Shown piece after piece: positions 38,141-47,700 of a stretch of DNA of 64,000 nt. The number at the start of each line of letters is the position of its first letter. The first letter of the stretch is position 1. The notes beneath the pieces were generated by a model, which saw nothing but the letters and a program-made list of their open reading frames with translations, was not told the DNA's origin and did no database searches. Location of the stretch: contig NZ_LR134525.1 of the NCBI RefSeq assembly GCF_900638555.1, forward strand, positions 496,001 to 560,000, in the 5' to 3' direction. The DNA is from Neisseria meningitidis (GTDB lineage Bacteria > Pseudomonadota > Gammaproteobacteria > Burkholderiales > Neisseriaceae). Both the position numbers and the translations under genes were made by a program.

Positions 38141-40120
38141 TTACAGCACTGATTTCACTGTATCGACCACATTGTCCACGGTAAAGCCGAATGCTTTGAA
38201 GAGTAAATCGGCAGGGGCGGATTCGCCGAAGCGGTTGATGCCGACGACTGCGCCGTTCAGTCCGACGTATTTGTACCAGCCGTCGGCGTGTCCGGCTTCT
38301 ACGGCGATGCGCGGCAGGCTTTCGGGCAGGACGGCGGCTTGATAGGCGGTGTCTTGGCGGTCGAATACGTTGGTGGACGGCATGGAAACGACGTGCACGG
38401 CGATGTTTTGCGCGGCGAGGGCTTTTTGCGCTTCCAAAGCCAGCTCGACTTCGGAACCGGTGGCAATGATGACGGCTTGGGCGTTGCCTTGTGCTTCGCT
38501 GATGACGTAGCCGCCGCGTTTGATGTCGTTCAGTTGTTGCTCGCTGCGCGCTTGGAATTTCAGGTTTTGACGGCTGAAAATCAGGCAGGACGGGTGATCG
38601 GCGGCTTTGACGGCTTCTGCCCAAGCGACCAAGGATTCGGCGGTGTCGCACGGCCGCCATACGTCCATATTCGGAATCAGGCGCAGGGTGGCGGTTTGCT
38701 CAATCGGCTGGTGGGTCGGGCCGTCTTCGCCCAAACCGATGGAATCGTGGGTGAACACAAATACAGGGTTGATTTTCATCAACGCAGCCATACGCAGGGC
38801 GTTGCGCTCGTATTCGCTGAACATCAGGAAAGTCGCGCCGAAGGGTTTTACGCCGCCGTGCAATACCAAACCGTTCATAATCGCGCCCATACCGAACTCG
38901 CGCACGCCGTAGTGGATGTAGTTGCCGCCTTTGTCGCGGGTAACGGAAACGCTGTTTGACCAGTCGGTCAGGTTGGACGGGGTCAGGTCGGCAGAGCCGC
39001 CCACCAGTTCGGGCAGCTCTTTTGCCAAGATTTCGATGCTGTTTTGGCTGGCTTTGCGGGTGGCGATGGTTTCGGCTTTGGCGCACACTTCTTTCAATGC
39101 GGCTTGAACGTATTCATCGAAATTGTCCGGCAGCTTTTTATCCATACGGCGCACAAATTCTGCGGCTTCGGCAGGATATTTGGCTTGATATTGCGCGAAC
39201 AGTTCGTTCCAGTCGGCTTCCAGTTTCGCGCCTTGTTCTTTGGCATTCCACGCATCGTAAATTTCTTGCGGGATTTCAAAGGCGGGGTAAGTCCAGCCCA
39301 AATGTTTGCGCGTGGCTTCGATTTCGTCCGCGCCCAAAGGTGCGCCGTGGGTTTTGTGGCTGCCTTCTTTGTTGGCACTGCCTTTGCCGATTAAGGTTTT
39401 GCAGCAGATGATGGACGGTTTGCCGGTTTCGGCACGTGCGGCTTCGATGGCGGCTTGAATGGCGGCGGTGTCATGACCGTTTACATTGGGAACGACGTGC
39501 CAGCCGTAGCTTTCAAAGCGTTGCGGGATGTTTTCGGTAAACCAGCCGTCCACTTTACCATCAATGGAAATATTGTTGTCATCATACAAAACAATCAGTT
39601 TGCCCAAGCCCAAGGTGCCGGCGAGCGAACAGGCTTCGTGCGATACGCCTTCCATCAGACAGCCGTCGCCCATGAAGACGTAGGTGTAATGATCGACGAT
39701 GTTCAAACCATCTTTATTAAATTCGGCGGCAAGGATTTTTTCGGCTAATGCCATGCCCACCGCGTTGGCAATCCCTTGCCCCAACGGGCCGGTCGTGGTT
39801 TCCACGCCGTCGGTATAGCCGTATTCGGGATGGCCGGGGGTTTTGCTGTGCAGTTGGCGGAAGTTTTTCAAGTCTTCAATGCTCAGATTGTAGCCGGTCA
39901 GGTGCAGCAGGCTGTACAACAGCATAGACGCGTGGCCGTTGGAGAGGACGAAGCGGTCGCGGTTGTAGAATTTGGGGTTGGCGGGATTGTGATTGAGGAA
40001 TTTCGTCCACAATGTTTCCGCCATTTCCGCCATACCCATAGGCGCGCCGGGGTGGCCGGAATTGGCTTTTTGAACGGCATCGGCCGAGAGGAAGCGGATT
40101 GCGTTTGCCAGTTGAGACAT
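38141..40120 (-). CDS. tkt: Transketolase
   Basis: 659 residues. ThDP-binding [39 protein letters not shown] near 152, the substrate His in the HGAPLGADE loop, and the central pyrimidine domain with [20 protein letters not shown]. Non-oxidative pentose phosphate pathway. The start [25 protein letters not shown] is typical. It may share a transcript with fumC. Confidence 0.97.
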   Translation of the reverse strand: MSQLANAIRFLSADAVQKANSGHPGAPMGMAEMAETLWTKFLNHNPANPKFYNRDRFVLSNGHASMLLYSLLHLTGYNLSIEDLKNFRQLHSKTPGHPEYGYTDGVETTTGPLGQGIANAVGMALAEKILAAEFNKDGLNIVDHYTYVFMGDGCLMEGVSHEACSLAGTLGLGKLIVLYDDNNISIDGKVDGWFTENIPQRFESYGWHVVPNVNGHDTAAIQAAIEAARAETGKPSIICCKTLIGKGSANKEGSHKTHGAPLGADEIEATRKHLGWTYPAFEIPQEIYDAWNAKEQGAKLEADWNELFAQYQAKYPAEAAEFVRRMDKKLPDNFDEYVQAALKEVCAKAETIATRKASQNSIEILAKELPELVGGSADLTPSNLTDWSNSVSVTRDKGGNYIHYGVREFGMGAIMNGLVLHGGVKPFGATFLMFSEYERNALRMAALMKINPVFVFTHDSIGLGEDGPTHQPIEQTATLRLIPNMDVWRPCDTAESLVAWAEAVKAADHPSCLIFSRQNLKFQARSEQQLNDIKRGGYVISEAQGNAQAVIIATGSEVELALEAQKALAAQNIAVHVVSMPSTNVFDRQDTAYQAAVLPESLPRIAVEAGHADGWYKYVGLNGAVVGINRFGESAPADLLFKAFGFTVDNVVDTVKSVL

Positions 40121-40647
40121 TTTGTATTTTCCTTGCTGGTGTTTCGGATAAGTGGATAATCGGAAAGCGTTGATTATCGCCCGATTCGCTTATGCTTTCA
40201 AGAAAAGGGCGGACGCGGGGGAAGGCGGCGGCAGGAGACCGGTGGGGAAGGATTTTCGATTTGCGGGCGAAGCCTGCCATTATTCCTTTTGAAATAAAAA
40301 GTTATAGATTGTGTGCCGGATTGTCGATAGCGTTTGTTTATGAGCTTGCACCGTCGGTTCTGCCGATATGGGGGTGTCGGTTTTTTTAGTCTTTTTTTTT
40401 AACCGTATTCGGATTTTGTTCGGGCGGTAAGGTAAAATCCAGGCGTTTTGATGCGGATGGGAAATGTATCCGCCCCATACATCCGGACGGCGCATAAAGT
40501 TGTACAATAGCGGAAATATATTTTGGGAAAAACGGATTTTCTCAAAACTTGAAACACAACGCCTTAAAAAACAAGAAAAATGACGTCTGAAAAGCAAACG
40601 GCGGCGGTAACGGGCAAACCATCAATCAAAAATCTAAGGAATGCAGA
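40121..40647. other. Intergenic region between tkt and ccoG
   Basis: 527 bp between divergent genes. AT-rich toward ccoG, with only a one-base-variant uptake sequence (GACGTCTGAA, about 40583). No supported ORF and no FNR-type site I can defend. Confidence 0.5.
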
Positions 40648-42144
40648 ATGACCACGGAAAACCAAGCCGGCAGTCCGGCATCCGGAATCGGCACGTCCGA
40701 ACAAACAAAAGCCGCGCCGAAAGCAAAAAAAACATTCGATCCGCGAGCCAGCGTGATTCAAATCCATCCCGAAGGCGAACGCATCCATCCGAAAAAGGCG
40801 GAAGGACGGTTCGCCAAACTCCGTATCGCCGCCGTATTGGCGACGCAGTTTGTGTTTTACGTCATTCCGTGGTTCAACTGGAGCGGCAGGCAGGCCGTCG
40901 TTTTCAATATCCCCGAACGGCATTTCTTCATTTTCGGATTGTCGTTGGGGGTGGGCGATTTGATTTACCTTGCCTTGCTGCTGATGATTTGCGCCTTCGG
41001 GCTGTTTTGGTGGACGACGATTGCTGGGCGACTGTGGTGCGGCTATTCCTGCCCGCAAACGGTTTACACCGAAATTATGCTGTGGATCGACAACCTGGTC
41101 GAAGGCGATAGAAACAAACGGCTGAAACTGGAAAAATCGCCGTGGAATTTCACTAAAATCCGCATCAAAGCCACCAAATACCTGCTGATTTTCCTTGTCT
41201 GCGCGTGGACGGGCATCACGTTTGCAGGCTGGTTTGTCCCTATCCGCCAGTTCGTTCCCGATTTATTCACTGGAGCAGCAGGCGGCGGCGCGATGTTTGC
41301 CACAGCGTTTTACGGCTTTATGACCTTCTTCTTCGCCCACATTATGCGCGAAAAAGTATGCCTGCATATGTGTCCGTATGCACGTTTCCAAAGCGCGATG
41401 TTCGACAAGGACACGCTGATTGTTTCTTATGACGCGGAACGCGGCGAACCGCGCGGCGCGCGCAAGAAAACGGTCAATAAGGAAGAGGCGGGTTTGGGCG
41501 ACTGCATCAACTGTGCGATGTGCGTCCAAGTCTGCCCCGTCGGCATCGACATCCGCAACGGTCTGCAATACCAATGTATCGGCTGCGCCGCCTGTATCGA
41601 CGCGTGCGATGAGATTATGGACAAAATGGGCTATCCGCGCGGATTAATCCGTTATACGACCGAAAGCGCGTTGGAACACGAATATTCCGAAAAAGACATT
41701 AAAAAACGGCTGCTCAGACCGCGCGTGGCAGGTTACGGCGCGGTGTTGGCAGTGGTTATCGCCGCCTTTTTGGTCGGTTTGTCCACGCGCAAAATGGTCG
41801 AAGTCGATATTTTGAAAGACCGTGGCGTACTGGTGCGCGAAAACGCCAAAGGCTGGCTGGAAAACGCATACAGCCTGCGTATCATCAACAACAGCGAAAA
41901 AGAACAGCTGATTACCGCAAGTGTCAAAGGCTTTGACGAAATCGCCCTGACCGGGCTGCCCGAAGGCGGTATCAAGGTTGCCCCGCGCGAAACGGTAACC
42001 CTTCCCGTCCAAGTGTCCACCATTCCGGAATACGCGGACAAAGGCAGCCACCCTATCGAATTTACCTTCCAATACCGCGAAAGCGGCGCGCCCGACGGCA
42101 AGCCGGTCGTCTTGGAAGAAGATGCAACCTTTATCGGAGAATAA
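40648..42144 (+). CDS. ccoG: Cytochrome oxidase maturation ferredoxin CcoG (RdxA/FixG)
   Basis: 498 residues. Membrane helices lie at about 55-75, 95-115, 170-190, 215-240 and 362-382. A redox motif GYSCPQTVYTE lies near 133, and two [4Fe-4S] clusters are in CINCAMCVQVCPVG and CIGCAACIDACDE (about 287-325). The C-terminal IG-like FixG_C domain follows the last helix. CcoG reduces copper for cbb3 oxidase assembly. fixH follows after 2 bp; ccoNOP and ccoI/ccoS are not in the window. Confidence 0.93.
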   Translation: MTTENQAGSPASGIGTSEQTKAAPKAKKTFDPRASVIQIHPEGERIHPKKAEGRFAKLRIAAVLATQFVFYVIPWFNWSGRQAVVFNIPERHFFIFGLSLGVGDLIYLALLLMICAFGLFWWTTIAGRLWCGYSCPQTVYTEIMLWIDNLVEGDRNKRLKLEKSPWNFTKIRIKATKYLLIFLVCAWTGITFAGWFVPIRQFVPDLFTGAAGGGAMFATAFYGFMTFFFAHIMREKVCLHMCPYARFQSAMFDKDTLIVSYDAERGEPRGARKKTVNKEEAGLGDCINCAMCVQVCPVGIDIRNGLQYQCIGCAACIDACDEIMDKMGYPRGLIRYTTESALEHEYSEKDIKKRLLRPRVAGYGAVLAVVIAAFLVGLSTRKMVEVDILKDRGVLVRENAKGWLENAYSLRIINNSEKEQLITASVKGFDEIALTGLPEGGIKVAPRETVTLPVQVSTIPEYADKGSHPIEFTFQYRESGAPDGKPVVLEEDATFIGE

Positions 42145-42146
42145 CC

Positions 42147-42695
42147 GTGTCTCAAAACACTCCAATCAAACCTTGGTACAAACACGTCTGGCCGTGGATC
42201 TTGATGGCGGGGCCGATTTTTGTCGTCATCGCCAGCGTCGCTATGTTTTTTGTCGCGCAGCAGCACGCGACAGATTTGGTTACGGACGATTATTATAAAG
42301 ACGGCAAACATATCGACATCCAGCTTCATCGGGATGAAGAAGCCGTCAGACGGCATATCGGGGTGCAGGTTCTCATTTCCCCCGATATGAATGCGGCAAA
42401 AGTGTTTGTCGGCGGCGAGTTTGACGGCAAACAGCCTTTGAACCTGCTGCTGATGCACCCGACCCGCAAGGCGGACGATCAAACCGTCGCCCTCAAGCCC
42501 GTCGGCAGCGCGCAGAACGGCAGGGCGGAATATGAGGCGGTGTTCAAAACCCTTTCGCCGACCAACCACTGGTATGTGCGCGTGGAGGACGCGGCAGGCG
42601 TGTGGCGCGTCGAGAACAAATGGATTACCAGCCAAGGCAATGCGGTGGATCTGACCCCGATGGATAAACTTTTCAATAATGCCGGAAGCAAATAA
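42147..42695 (+). CDS. FixH/CcoH family membrane protein
   Basis: 182 residues. One helix at 17-40 (WPWILMAGPIFVVIASVAMFFV), followed by the family's DLVTDDYYKDGKHID motif and a periplasmic beta domain. FixH/CcoH proteins assist cbb3 oxidase assembly. Operon with ccoG. Confidence 0.88.
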   Translation: MSQNTPIKPWYKHVWPWILMAGPIFVVIASVAMFFVAQQHATDLVTDDYYKDGKHIDIQLHRDEEAVRRHIGVQVLISPDMNAAKVFVGGEFDGKQPLNLLLMHPTRKADDQTVALKPVGSAQNGRAEYEAVFKTLSPTNHWYVRVEDAAGVWRVENKWITSQGNAVDLTPMDKLFNNAGSK

Positions 42696-42829
42696 AAAAG
42701 CCGTGTTTTCATTGCATTGGTTTGCCAGATGCAATGTCGGGCAGGCATTGTTTGATTATTCGGCGTGATGGTCTGATTTATCGGACGAAAATAAATGTAT
42801 CTTATCCCGTTTATTTTTTAACACCATTC

Positions 42830-43012
42830 CGAAATGCAGCCTGAAAAATGCCGTCTGAAGGGCTTCAGACGGCATTTGTGTTGTATGCCCGACACAATGC
42901 GGAAGGCGTTTTGTTTACATAAAAACGTTTTTATTTCTCTCCGTTTTTTCGACACTATTCCGAAACGCAGCCTGAAAAATGCCGTCTGAAAGGCTTCAGA
43001 CGGCATTTTGTT
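42830..43012. terminator. Two duplicated DUS hairpins in tandem
   Basis: The string CCGAAA.GCAGCCTGAAAAATGCCGTCTGAA, with its inverted partner, occurs at about 42830-42879 and again at 42959-43010. This gives two consecutive terminators between converging fixH and the nitronate monooxygenase gene. Confidence 0.75.
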
Positions 43013-43035
43013 TGCAAATCAAATCCTACCTGATG

Positions 43036-44211
43036 TCAGCGTCCGAGCGTTGCAACAGGTTCGCTCCCCGTCAGCAGATATTGTATCGTCTCGCGGACGG
43101 TGCGGATGGCATTGCCGAAGGGCAGCGGGTCTTTACCTCTGAAGAACAGGCCTTTATCTACTTCTCCACGGAATGCGGCGGCAAGCTGGATATCAATGCA
43201 GAATTGTCCGGCTTTGGAAAGCCCGTCGCGCAGACCGCAACTGGTTAGGCAGTTTAAACCTTGGGTACAGCGGCGCGGGTCGGCTTTGGCGTTTGTCTGA
43301 AGTTTGCTTTCACGCTTGATGTAGCTGTCTAGGAATTTGGTGCGGACACCGCGCGCCGGCAAACCGGCAACAGACATAAATTCGACTACTTTTTCAGTTT
43401 CCGCACCGGCGAGCGTTTTTTTGAAGTTAAGGTGTGCATCTCCTTCTTCGGTAACGGCAAAAGCCGTACCGATTTGAACGGCGGATGCTCCCCAGTTCTT
43501 TAGGGCGGTTTTGACTTTTTCAAAATTTGCCATGCCTCCCGCAAGAATAAGCGGGATTTTTTCGCTTTCCAGCCCTAAACTTTTGAAAACTTCAAACGTT
43601 TCCTCAATCACGCGTTTGAAGTCGAACTTGGCATCGTTTACGCCTTCAACGGTTGATGCACCCAAATGTCCGGCCGCGTGGGCAGGATGTTCGACTACAA
43701 TCGCATCGGGCAATATGCCTTTTTTCATCCAACGTTTCAAGACGATATTAATACCGCGCGATTCGGACAGAATCGGCAGCAGCGCGACATCTTTATGATA
43801 GCCCTCGGTCATTTCCGGCAGGTCTAAAGGCAGACCGGCACCCATTACAACCGCATCCGCCCCTGATTCGCAAGCCTGGCGGACATACGCGGCGTGGTCT
43901 TTGACCGCCTTCATCACGTTGACCGCAATCAGTCCTTTTCCCTCTGAAGCGCTTTTGGCTTTTTGGATTTCCCTGTCTAATGCGGTACAGTTCAAAGATG
44001 TATATTTCTCTTCACTCGGATTGATTTGTGATTCGGCGAGTAGGTCTTCGTGAAGGTGGCGCAAATCCACACTGGCAATCGTTCCGATACCGTTTTCACG
44101 TGCCACCGCGCTGGATAAACCCGATGCGGAAACACCGACCCCCATACCGCCTTGCACGATGGGGGTAAGGGATTTTCCACGAATAACCAAAGGGTCAAAA
44201 ATATTCTGCAT
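43036..44211 (-). CDS. Nitronate monooxygenase / 2-nitropropane dioxygenase family flavoprotein
   Basis: 391 residues with a TIM-barrel FMN site: PIVQGGMGVGVSASGLSSAVA near the start, DAVVMGAGLPLDLPEM near 120, HPAHAAGHLGA around residue 178 (catalytic-His region of the class), ILAGGMANFEKVKTAL and GTAFAVTEEG. A four-Cys C-terminal segment (RRCTQGLNCLTSCG...FCID) is an extension found in one subgroup and may bind metal. Related to FabK and PfaD; the true substrate is unclear. Confidence 0.85.
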   Translation of the reverse strand: MQNIFDPLVIRGKSLTPIVQGGMGVGVSASGLSSAVARENGIGTIASVDLRHLHEDLLAESQINPSEEKYTSLNCTALDREIQKAKSASEGKGLIAVNVMKAVKDHAAYVRQACESGADAVVMGAGLPLDLPEMTEGYHKDVALLPILSESRGINIVLKRWMKKGILPDAIVVEHPAHAAGHLGASTVEGVNDAKFDFKRVIEETFEVFKSLGLESEKIPLILAGGMANFEKVKTALKNWGASAVQIGTAFAVTEEGDAHLNFKKTLAGAETEKVVEFMSVAGLPARGVRTKFLDSYIKRESKLQTNAKADPRRCTQGLNCLTSCGLRDGLSKAGQFCIDIQLAAAFRGEVDKGLFFRGKDPLPFGNAIRTVRETIQYLLTGSEPVATLGR

Positions 44212-44392
44212 CAGTTTCTCCGAGTGTACGAATCAGTCAGGCTCATGAAAAATGGTTCTAACTGTTTTAGAACTATTGCTCAAATTTGGTATTATACTCT
44301 AAATATCGCGGCGGTAAACAAGAAAGCAGCCGGAGCTTCGGGCATATTCTGTTACGCCTGTTTCAATCGGGAGAGAAAATATTATAGTGAAT

Positions 44393-44488
44393 TAACAAAA
44401 ATCAGGACAAGGCGACGAAGCCGCAGACAGTACAAATAGTACGGAAAGGCGAGGCAACGCCGTACTGGTTTAAAGTTAATCCACTATA
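44393..44488. repeat. Correia element (short, 96 bp)
   Basis: TATAGTGAATTAAC and GTTAATCCACTATA ends with a large internal deletion. Confidence 0.9.
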
Positions 44489-44731
44489 AATTTGATGATG
44501 GCATAAAAAAGCCCTAGTCAGTTGCTGTCAAAGGGGATTGTTAAGAAAAGTAATGCCACGTTGATGGGGTGCAATATATCAGGCGTTTCAATCGGGTAAA
44601 ATGTTGGACGGACACCGCATCCGGTTACGTGATATCGGTTTGCACGGCAAAGGTTTGAATATGATTCGATTACGTCTGAGAGTCTGATGAAGGGGGTAAA
44701 GATATGGTAACGAGTTGTCGAGGTAATAAGA
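44489..44731. other. Intergenic stretch between the Correia element and the tRNA terminator
   Basis: No supported gene. Bases 44542-44580 match, inverted and with small gaps, the 8038-8080 stretch next to another Correia element. The rest is unrecognised and may be mobile-element debris. Confidence 0.45.
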
Positions 44732-44758
44732 AATCCCCGAGGGATAATCTCAGGGATT
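44732..44758 (-). terminator. Terminator of the tRNA pair
   Basis: On the minus strand AATCCCTGAG / CTCGGGGATT (imperfect) followed by TTCTTATT, just downstream of tRNA-Glu. Confidence 0.7.
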
Positions 44759-44765
44759 GGGAATT

Positions 44766-44840
44766 TGGCACGCCCACGGGGAATCGAACCCCGGTTACCG
44801 CCGTGAAAGGGCGATGTCCTAACCGCTAGACGATGGGCGC
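44766..44840 (-). tRNA. tRNA-Glu (anticodon TTC)
   Basis: 75 nt including a genomically encoded CCA. Cloverleaf with the acceptor GCGCCCA/TGGGCGT (first pair G-U), D-arm TCTAGCGGTTAGGAC, anticodon loop CTTTCAC and T-loop GGTTCGAATCC. Confidence 0.95.
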
Positions 44841-44857
44841 ATATTGTATTTTCTTAC

Positions 44858-44934
44858 TGGCGCACCCGGAGCGATTCGAACGCCCGACCCTCTGGTTCGT
44901 AGCCAGATACTCTATCCAACTGAGCTACGGGTGC
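44858..44934 (-). tRNA. tRNA-Arg (anticodon ACG)
   Basis: 77 nt including CCA. Acceptor GCACCCG/CGGGTGC, anticodon loop CTACGAA, T-arm with GTTCGAATC. It lies 17 bp upstream of tRNA-Glu on the same strand, so they are co-transcribed. Confidence 0.96.
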
Positions 44935-45051
44935 ACTGCAAGAAAGATTTGAATTTTAGGGTAATCATCGGATTCTGTCAATTGTTTTGTTGGATGAAAT
45001 GCCTTAAAAGTGTAAAATATCGGTTTGTTGTTTGAATTTAAAGAGAATAAA

Positions 45052-45744
45052 ATGATTGTTGCTTCCCGCTGGCCCTTGCTGGAAAAGGTATTTTTACGGT
45101 TTGGAATGCCTGTTGCCGTGGTCGATTTGGAATCGACGGGCGGCAATCTGTATGAAGACAGGGTAACCGAAGTGGCTTTGGTCAAGTTTGAGCAGGGAAG
45201 GGTGGTGAGGCATGAGTGGTTGGTTAATCCTCAAAAACCGATTCCGCAGTTTGTGGCGGGGCTGACGGGGATTTCAGACGGCATGGTTGCCGATGCGCCT
45301 GTTTTTGCAGAGATTGCCGGCGAGTTGTTTTCGGTATTGAAGGGTTGTGTGCTGGTTGCACATAACAGCCGTTTCGACTATACGTTTTTAAAGCATGAGT
45401 TTCATCGTGCGGGCATCGGGTTTTCATCGCCTGCTTTGTGCAGTGTGCAACTGTCCCGGTGTCTGTATCCGCAATTTTACAAGCACAGCCTGGACAGTAT
45501 CATCGAAAGGTTGGGGATTGTTGTAGAAGACAGGCATCGTGCGATGGCGGATGTGTCGGCATTGTGTGATTATTTGGAATACAGTTTGTCGGAACATGGG
45601 GTTGAGGCATGGATCAGGCAGTGTTTCCGTTTGATGAATCCGAAACCGCTGCCTGCCGCGCTGCCCGAACGGTTGAGGGAACAGTTGTACGGTTTGCCTG
45701 ACGGTATGGGGTGCTGGCTTGTTTCGACGGCGGAGGGAAAGTAA
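45052..45744 (+). CDS. DnaQ-family 3'-5' exonuclease
   Basis: 230 residues. DEDDh exonuclease motifs: ExoI VVDLESTGG (DxE) near residue 23, ExoII VAHNSRFDYTFL near 103 and ExoIII HRAMADVSAL near 164. It resembles the exonuclease half of the 'DNA polymerase III epsilon plus GIY-YIG' proteins. The ATG at 45052 follows AAGAGAATAAA. The frame ends GAG-GGA-AAG-TAA at the heptamer GGGAAAG (45735-45741), where a -1 slip would enter the next ORF. Its role as replicative epsilon is not certain, and a repair role is equally likely. Confidence 0.85.
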   Translation: MIVASRWPLLEKVFLRFGMPVAVVDLESTGGNLYEDRVTEVALVKFEQGRVVRHEWLVNPQKPIPQFVAGLTGISDGMVADAPVFAEIAGELFSVLKGCVLVAHNSRFDYTFLKHEFHRAGIGFSSPALCSVQLSRCLYPQFYKHSLDSIIERLGIVVEDRHRAMADVSALCDYLEYSLSEHGVEAWIRQCFRLMNPKPLPAALPERLREQLYGLPDGMGCWLVSTAEGK

Positions 45745-46436
45745 ATTACATCGGTACGTTTGAACGGGTATATAGCGAGGTTTCGGCTTTATTGGATTCC
45801 GGAAAAGCCCCGTTTGATTGGTGCAATACGGAGGAAGTCCGTTTTTTTCCTGCATTGGGCAGCCTGCATGCATATAAGATTAAAGCGGAATTGGTCGGAC
45901 GTTATCATTCGGGTTGTTATGTATCTGCCAAAAATCTGCTTAAAACATTTACGACCGTCAGGTTTGAAAAAGGTTCAGACGGCATGTTGAATGCGAAAAC
46001 AGCGGCTTTGAAAAACGGTGTGACGGATAATCCGCCTACCGGATTATTTGCCAATAAAAAGGCGGCGAGACGGGCTTTGTCGTCGTGGGCGGAAACATAC
46101 GGATTGTGTCCTGCCTCAGCCGGTATCCTTCCGGACGGTTATGCAGAGGATGAGCCTTGTCCCGTATATGTTTCAGGCCGATGCGATAAGGCGTGCGGCC
46201 GTTCTGACGAACAGGTTTTGGCGTTTGCACACAAGTTGCCTATTTTGGATTGGGGAAAAATGCATGAGGTAGAAATTACCGAAACTGATCCTTTAACGGG
46301 GGAAAAAGTTGTTCTGCATGGAATGGGCGGCGCATTGGAAATGGGTGACGGGCTTTGGTATTTCGATAAAGATTTACCGGATGCGTTTAAGGCGAAGTTT
46401 AAAACGGACAGGAAAAATATTAAGGAAATCGGTTAA
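45711..46436 (+). CDS. C-terminal partner ORF of the DnaQ-like protein (GIY-YIG-like start)
   Basis: 241 codons from a GTG inside the previous gene; no ATG or ribosome site is near its beginning. The first part read after the slippery site, GKVNYIGTFERVYSEVSALL, fits the beta-hairpin and helix of a degenerate GIY-YIG nuclease, as found fused to DnaQ exonucleases in Cho-like proteins. Later segments (CPASAGILPDG..., CPVYVSGRCDKACGRSDE, four Cys) are unrecognised. It may be a separate coupled gene, the C-terminal half of a frameshift fusion or a broken fusion gene. Confidence 0.6.
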   Translation: MLACFDGGGKVNYIGTFERVYSEVSALLDSGKAPFDWCNTEEVRFFPALGSLHAYKIKAELVGRYHSGCYVSAKNLLKTFTTVRFEKGSDGMLNAKTAALKNGVTDNPPTGLFANKKAARRALSSWAETYGLCPASAGILPDGYAEDEPCPVYVSGRCDKACGRSDEQVLAFAHKLPILDWGKMHEVEITETDPLTGEKVVLHGMGGALEMGDGLWYFDKDLPDAFKAKFKTDRKNIKEIG

Positions 46437-46544
46437 ATCGATACCGGTTGATGAAAGCCGGTAAGTATGTAAACAGCCGTTCGTATTGATTGCCTAATCG
46501 GTTTGGGTTGGAATGTGTTGCCGTTTGCAGGTAATGTGTCCGAA

Positions 46545-46577
46545 GATGCCGTCTGAATTTTTTCAGACGGCATTTTT
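46545..46577. terminator. DUS hairpin between the DnaQ partner ORF and fpr
   Basis: GATGCCGTCTGAA / TTCAGACGGCATTTTT, a bidirectional terminator for converging genes. Confidence 0.8.
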
Positions 46578-46646
46578 GCCGACGCGGTTTTCGTGCCGTG
46601 TCGGTTTGACCGTCCATCCGAAGGCATCGGACAAGCAGGGTGGTTT

Positions 46647-47426
46647 TTAGAAGCCGTTTTCCATCATGATTTGACCGGGAATGCGGTTGCGGTGCATGGC
46701 GTAACCCATGTCAAGCAGCGTTTGGAAAGTATCTTTGACCATTTCCGGGTTGCCGCAAATCATAAACCGTGTGGATTCCGGGGTGAACTTGGTATGCAGC
46801 GCCTGTTCGATGCTGCTGTTTTTTAAGAGTTCCGGAATGCGTTTTCCGCTTAAGCCCGAGGGGTTGGCGGCACGGGTGGTAACAGGGACGAAATGGAACG
46901 AGTGTCTGTATTCGCCTACCAGGGGATGTTCGGACAATGCGGCGAGCCGGTCGTTGAAAATCAATTCTTCGGGAAAAGATACGGAATGTATCAGGTTGAC
47001 GGTATCGAAACGCTGTCGGATTTCAGGTTGTTCGAGAATGGAAAGGAAGGGGGCGATGCCGGAGCCGGTGCAGAGCATCACCAAATCCTTGCCGTCGGGG
47101 AAGCGTTCGGGCAGGAGGAAGCCGGTGGCATTTTTATCGAGCAGGATGGTGTCGCCCTGTTGCATTTTGGCGAAACGGGCCGACATGGGGCCGTCTTGGA
47201 TGAGTACGGCAAAATATTCGAGCGTGTCTGCATATTCTGCGGAAACGATGGAGTAGGCACGCCAAATAAAGCCTTCCCCTTCGTAGAAACCGAGTCGGGA
47301 GAACTGTCCGGCTTTAAAACGGTAGGATTCGGGACGGCTGATGGCGAAAGTGATGAGTTTCGGCGTGTGGTGTTTGACCCACAAAATCTTTTCTTCAGTG
47401 AATTTTGCTTCGGGCGAGGCTGCCAT
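46647..47426 (-). CDS. fpr: Ferredoxin-NADP reductase
   Basis: 259 residues. FAD motif RAYSIVSAEY (RxYS) near 52, the NADP motif VMLCTGSGIAPFLSIL near 115 and the C-terminal YAMHRNRIPGQIMMENGF ending. It supplies reduced ferredoxin or flavodoxin, and in Neisseria reducing power for iron release and oxidative stress. The ATG at 47426 follows AAGGACAACAAC; the longer frame to 47486 has no ribosome site. Confidence 0.92.
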   Translation of the reverse strand: MAASPEAKFTEEKILWVKHHTPKLITFAISRPESYRFKAGQFSRLGFYEGEGFIWRAYSIVSAEYADTLEYFAVLIQDGPMSARFAKMQQGDTILLDKNATGFLLPERFPDGKDLVMLCTGSGIAPFLSILEQPEIRQRFDTVNLIHSVSFPEELIFNDRLAALSEHPLVGEYRHSFHFVPVTTRAANPSGLSGKRIPELLKNSSIEQALHTKFTPESTRFMICGNPEMVKDTFQTLLDMGYAMHRNRIPGQIMMENGF

Positions 47427-47576
47427 GTTGTTGTCCTTGAGTGTGTTTGTCGGGATTATAGCCAATTTGGGTGTTTTTTTCCGCATTGACGATCTGTATT
47501 TAAATTCGGATATTTTTCAATACAATATTATCGTTTTTTGAAATAAACGGTAAGGAGCAGTTTGTTTTTTGTCAAA

Positions 47577-47594
47577 ATGGGAATACAATCCCAT
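47577..47594. promoter_or_regulatory. Palindrome upstream of the large TonB receptor
   Basis: ATGGGA-ATACAA-TCCCAT, a perfect 6-bp inverted repeat. It is followed at about 47605-47635 by an AT-rich inverted stretch (AATTGAGAATTAC...TTCAATTAA) loosely like a Fur box. Operator role is inferred only from position and symmetry. Confidence 0.35.
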
Positions 47595-47700
47595 CTATAA
47601 ATTTAATTGAGAATTACTTTTTTTCAATTAATATAAAAAATCAAAACAGTTGTGAGGGCCTTTGGACGATTTGCACACTTGCATATTACAGAGGTCTCTA

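Noticed and set aside
47605..47635. Fur box upstream of the broken TonB receptor
   Set aside because: Only a loose AT-rich inverted match; kept as a note under the palindrome entry and not called as a Fur site.
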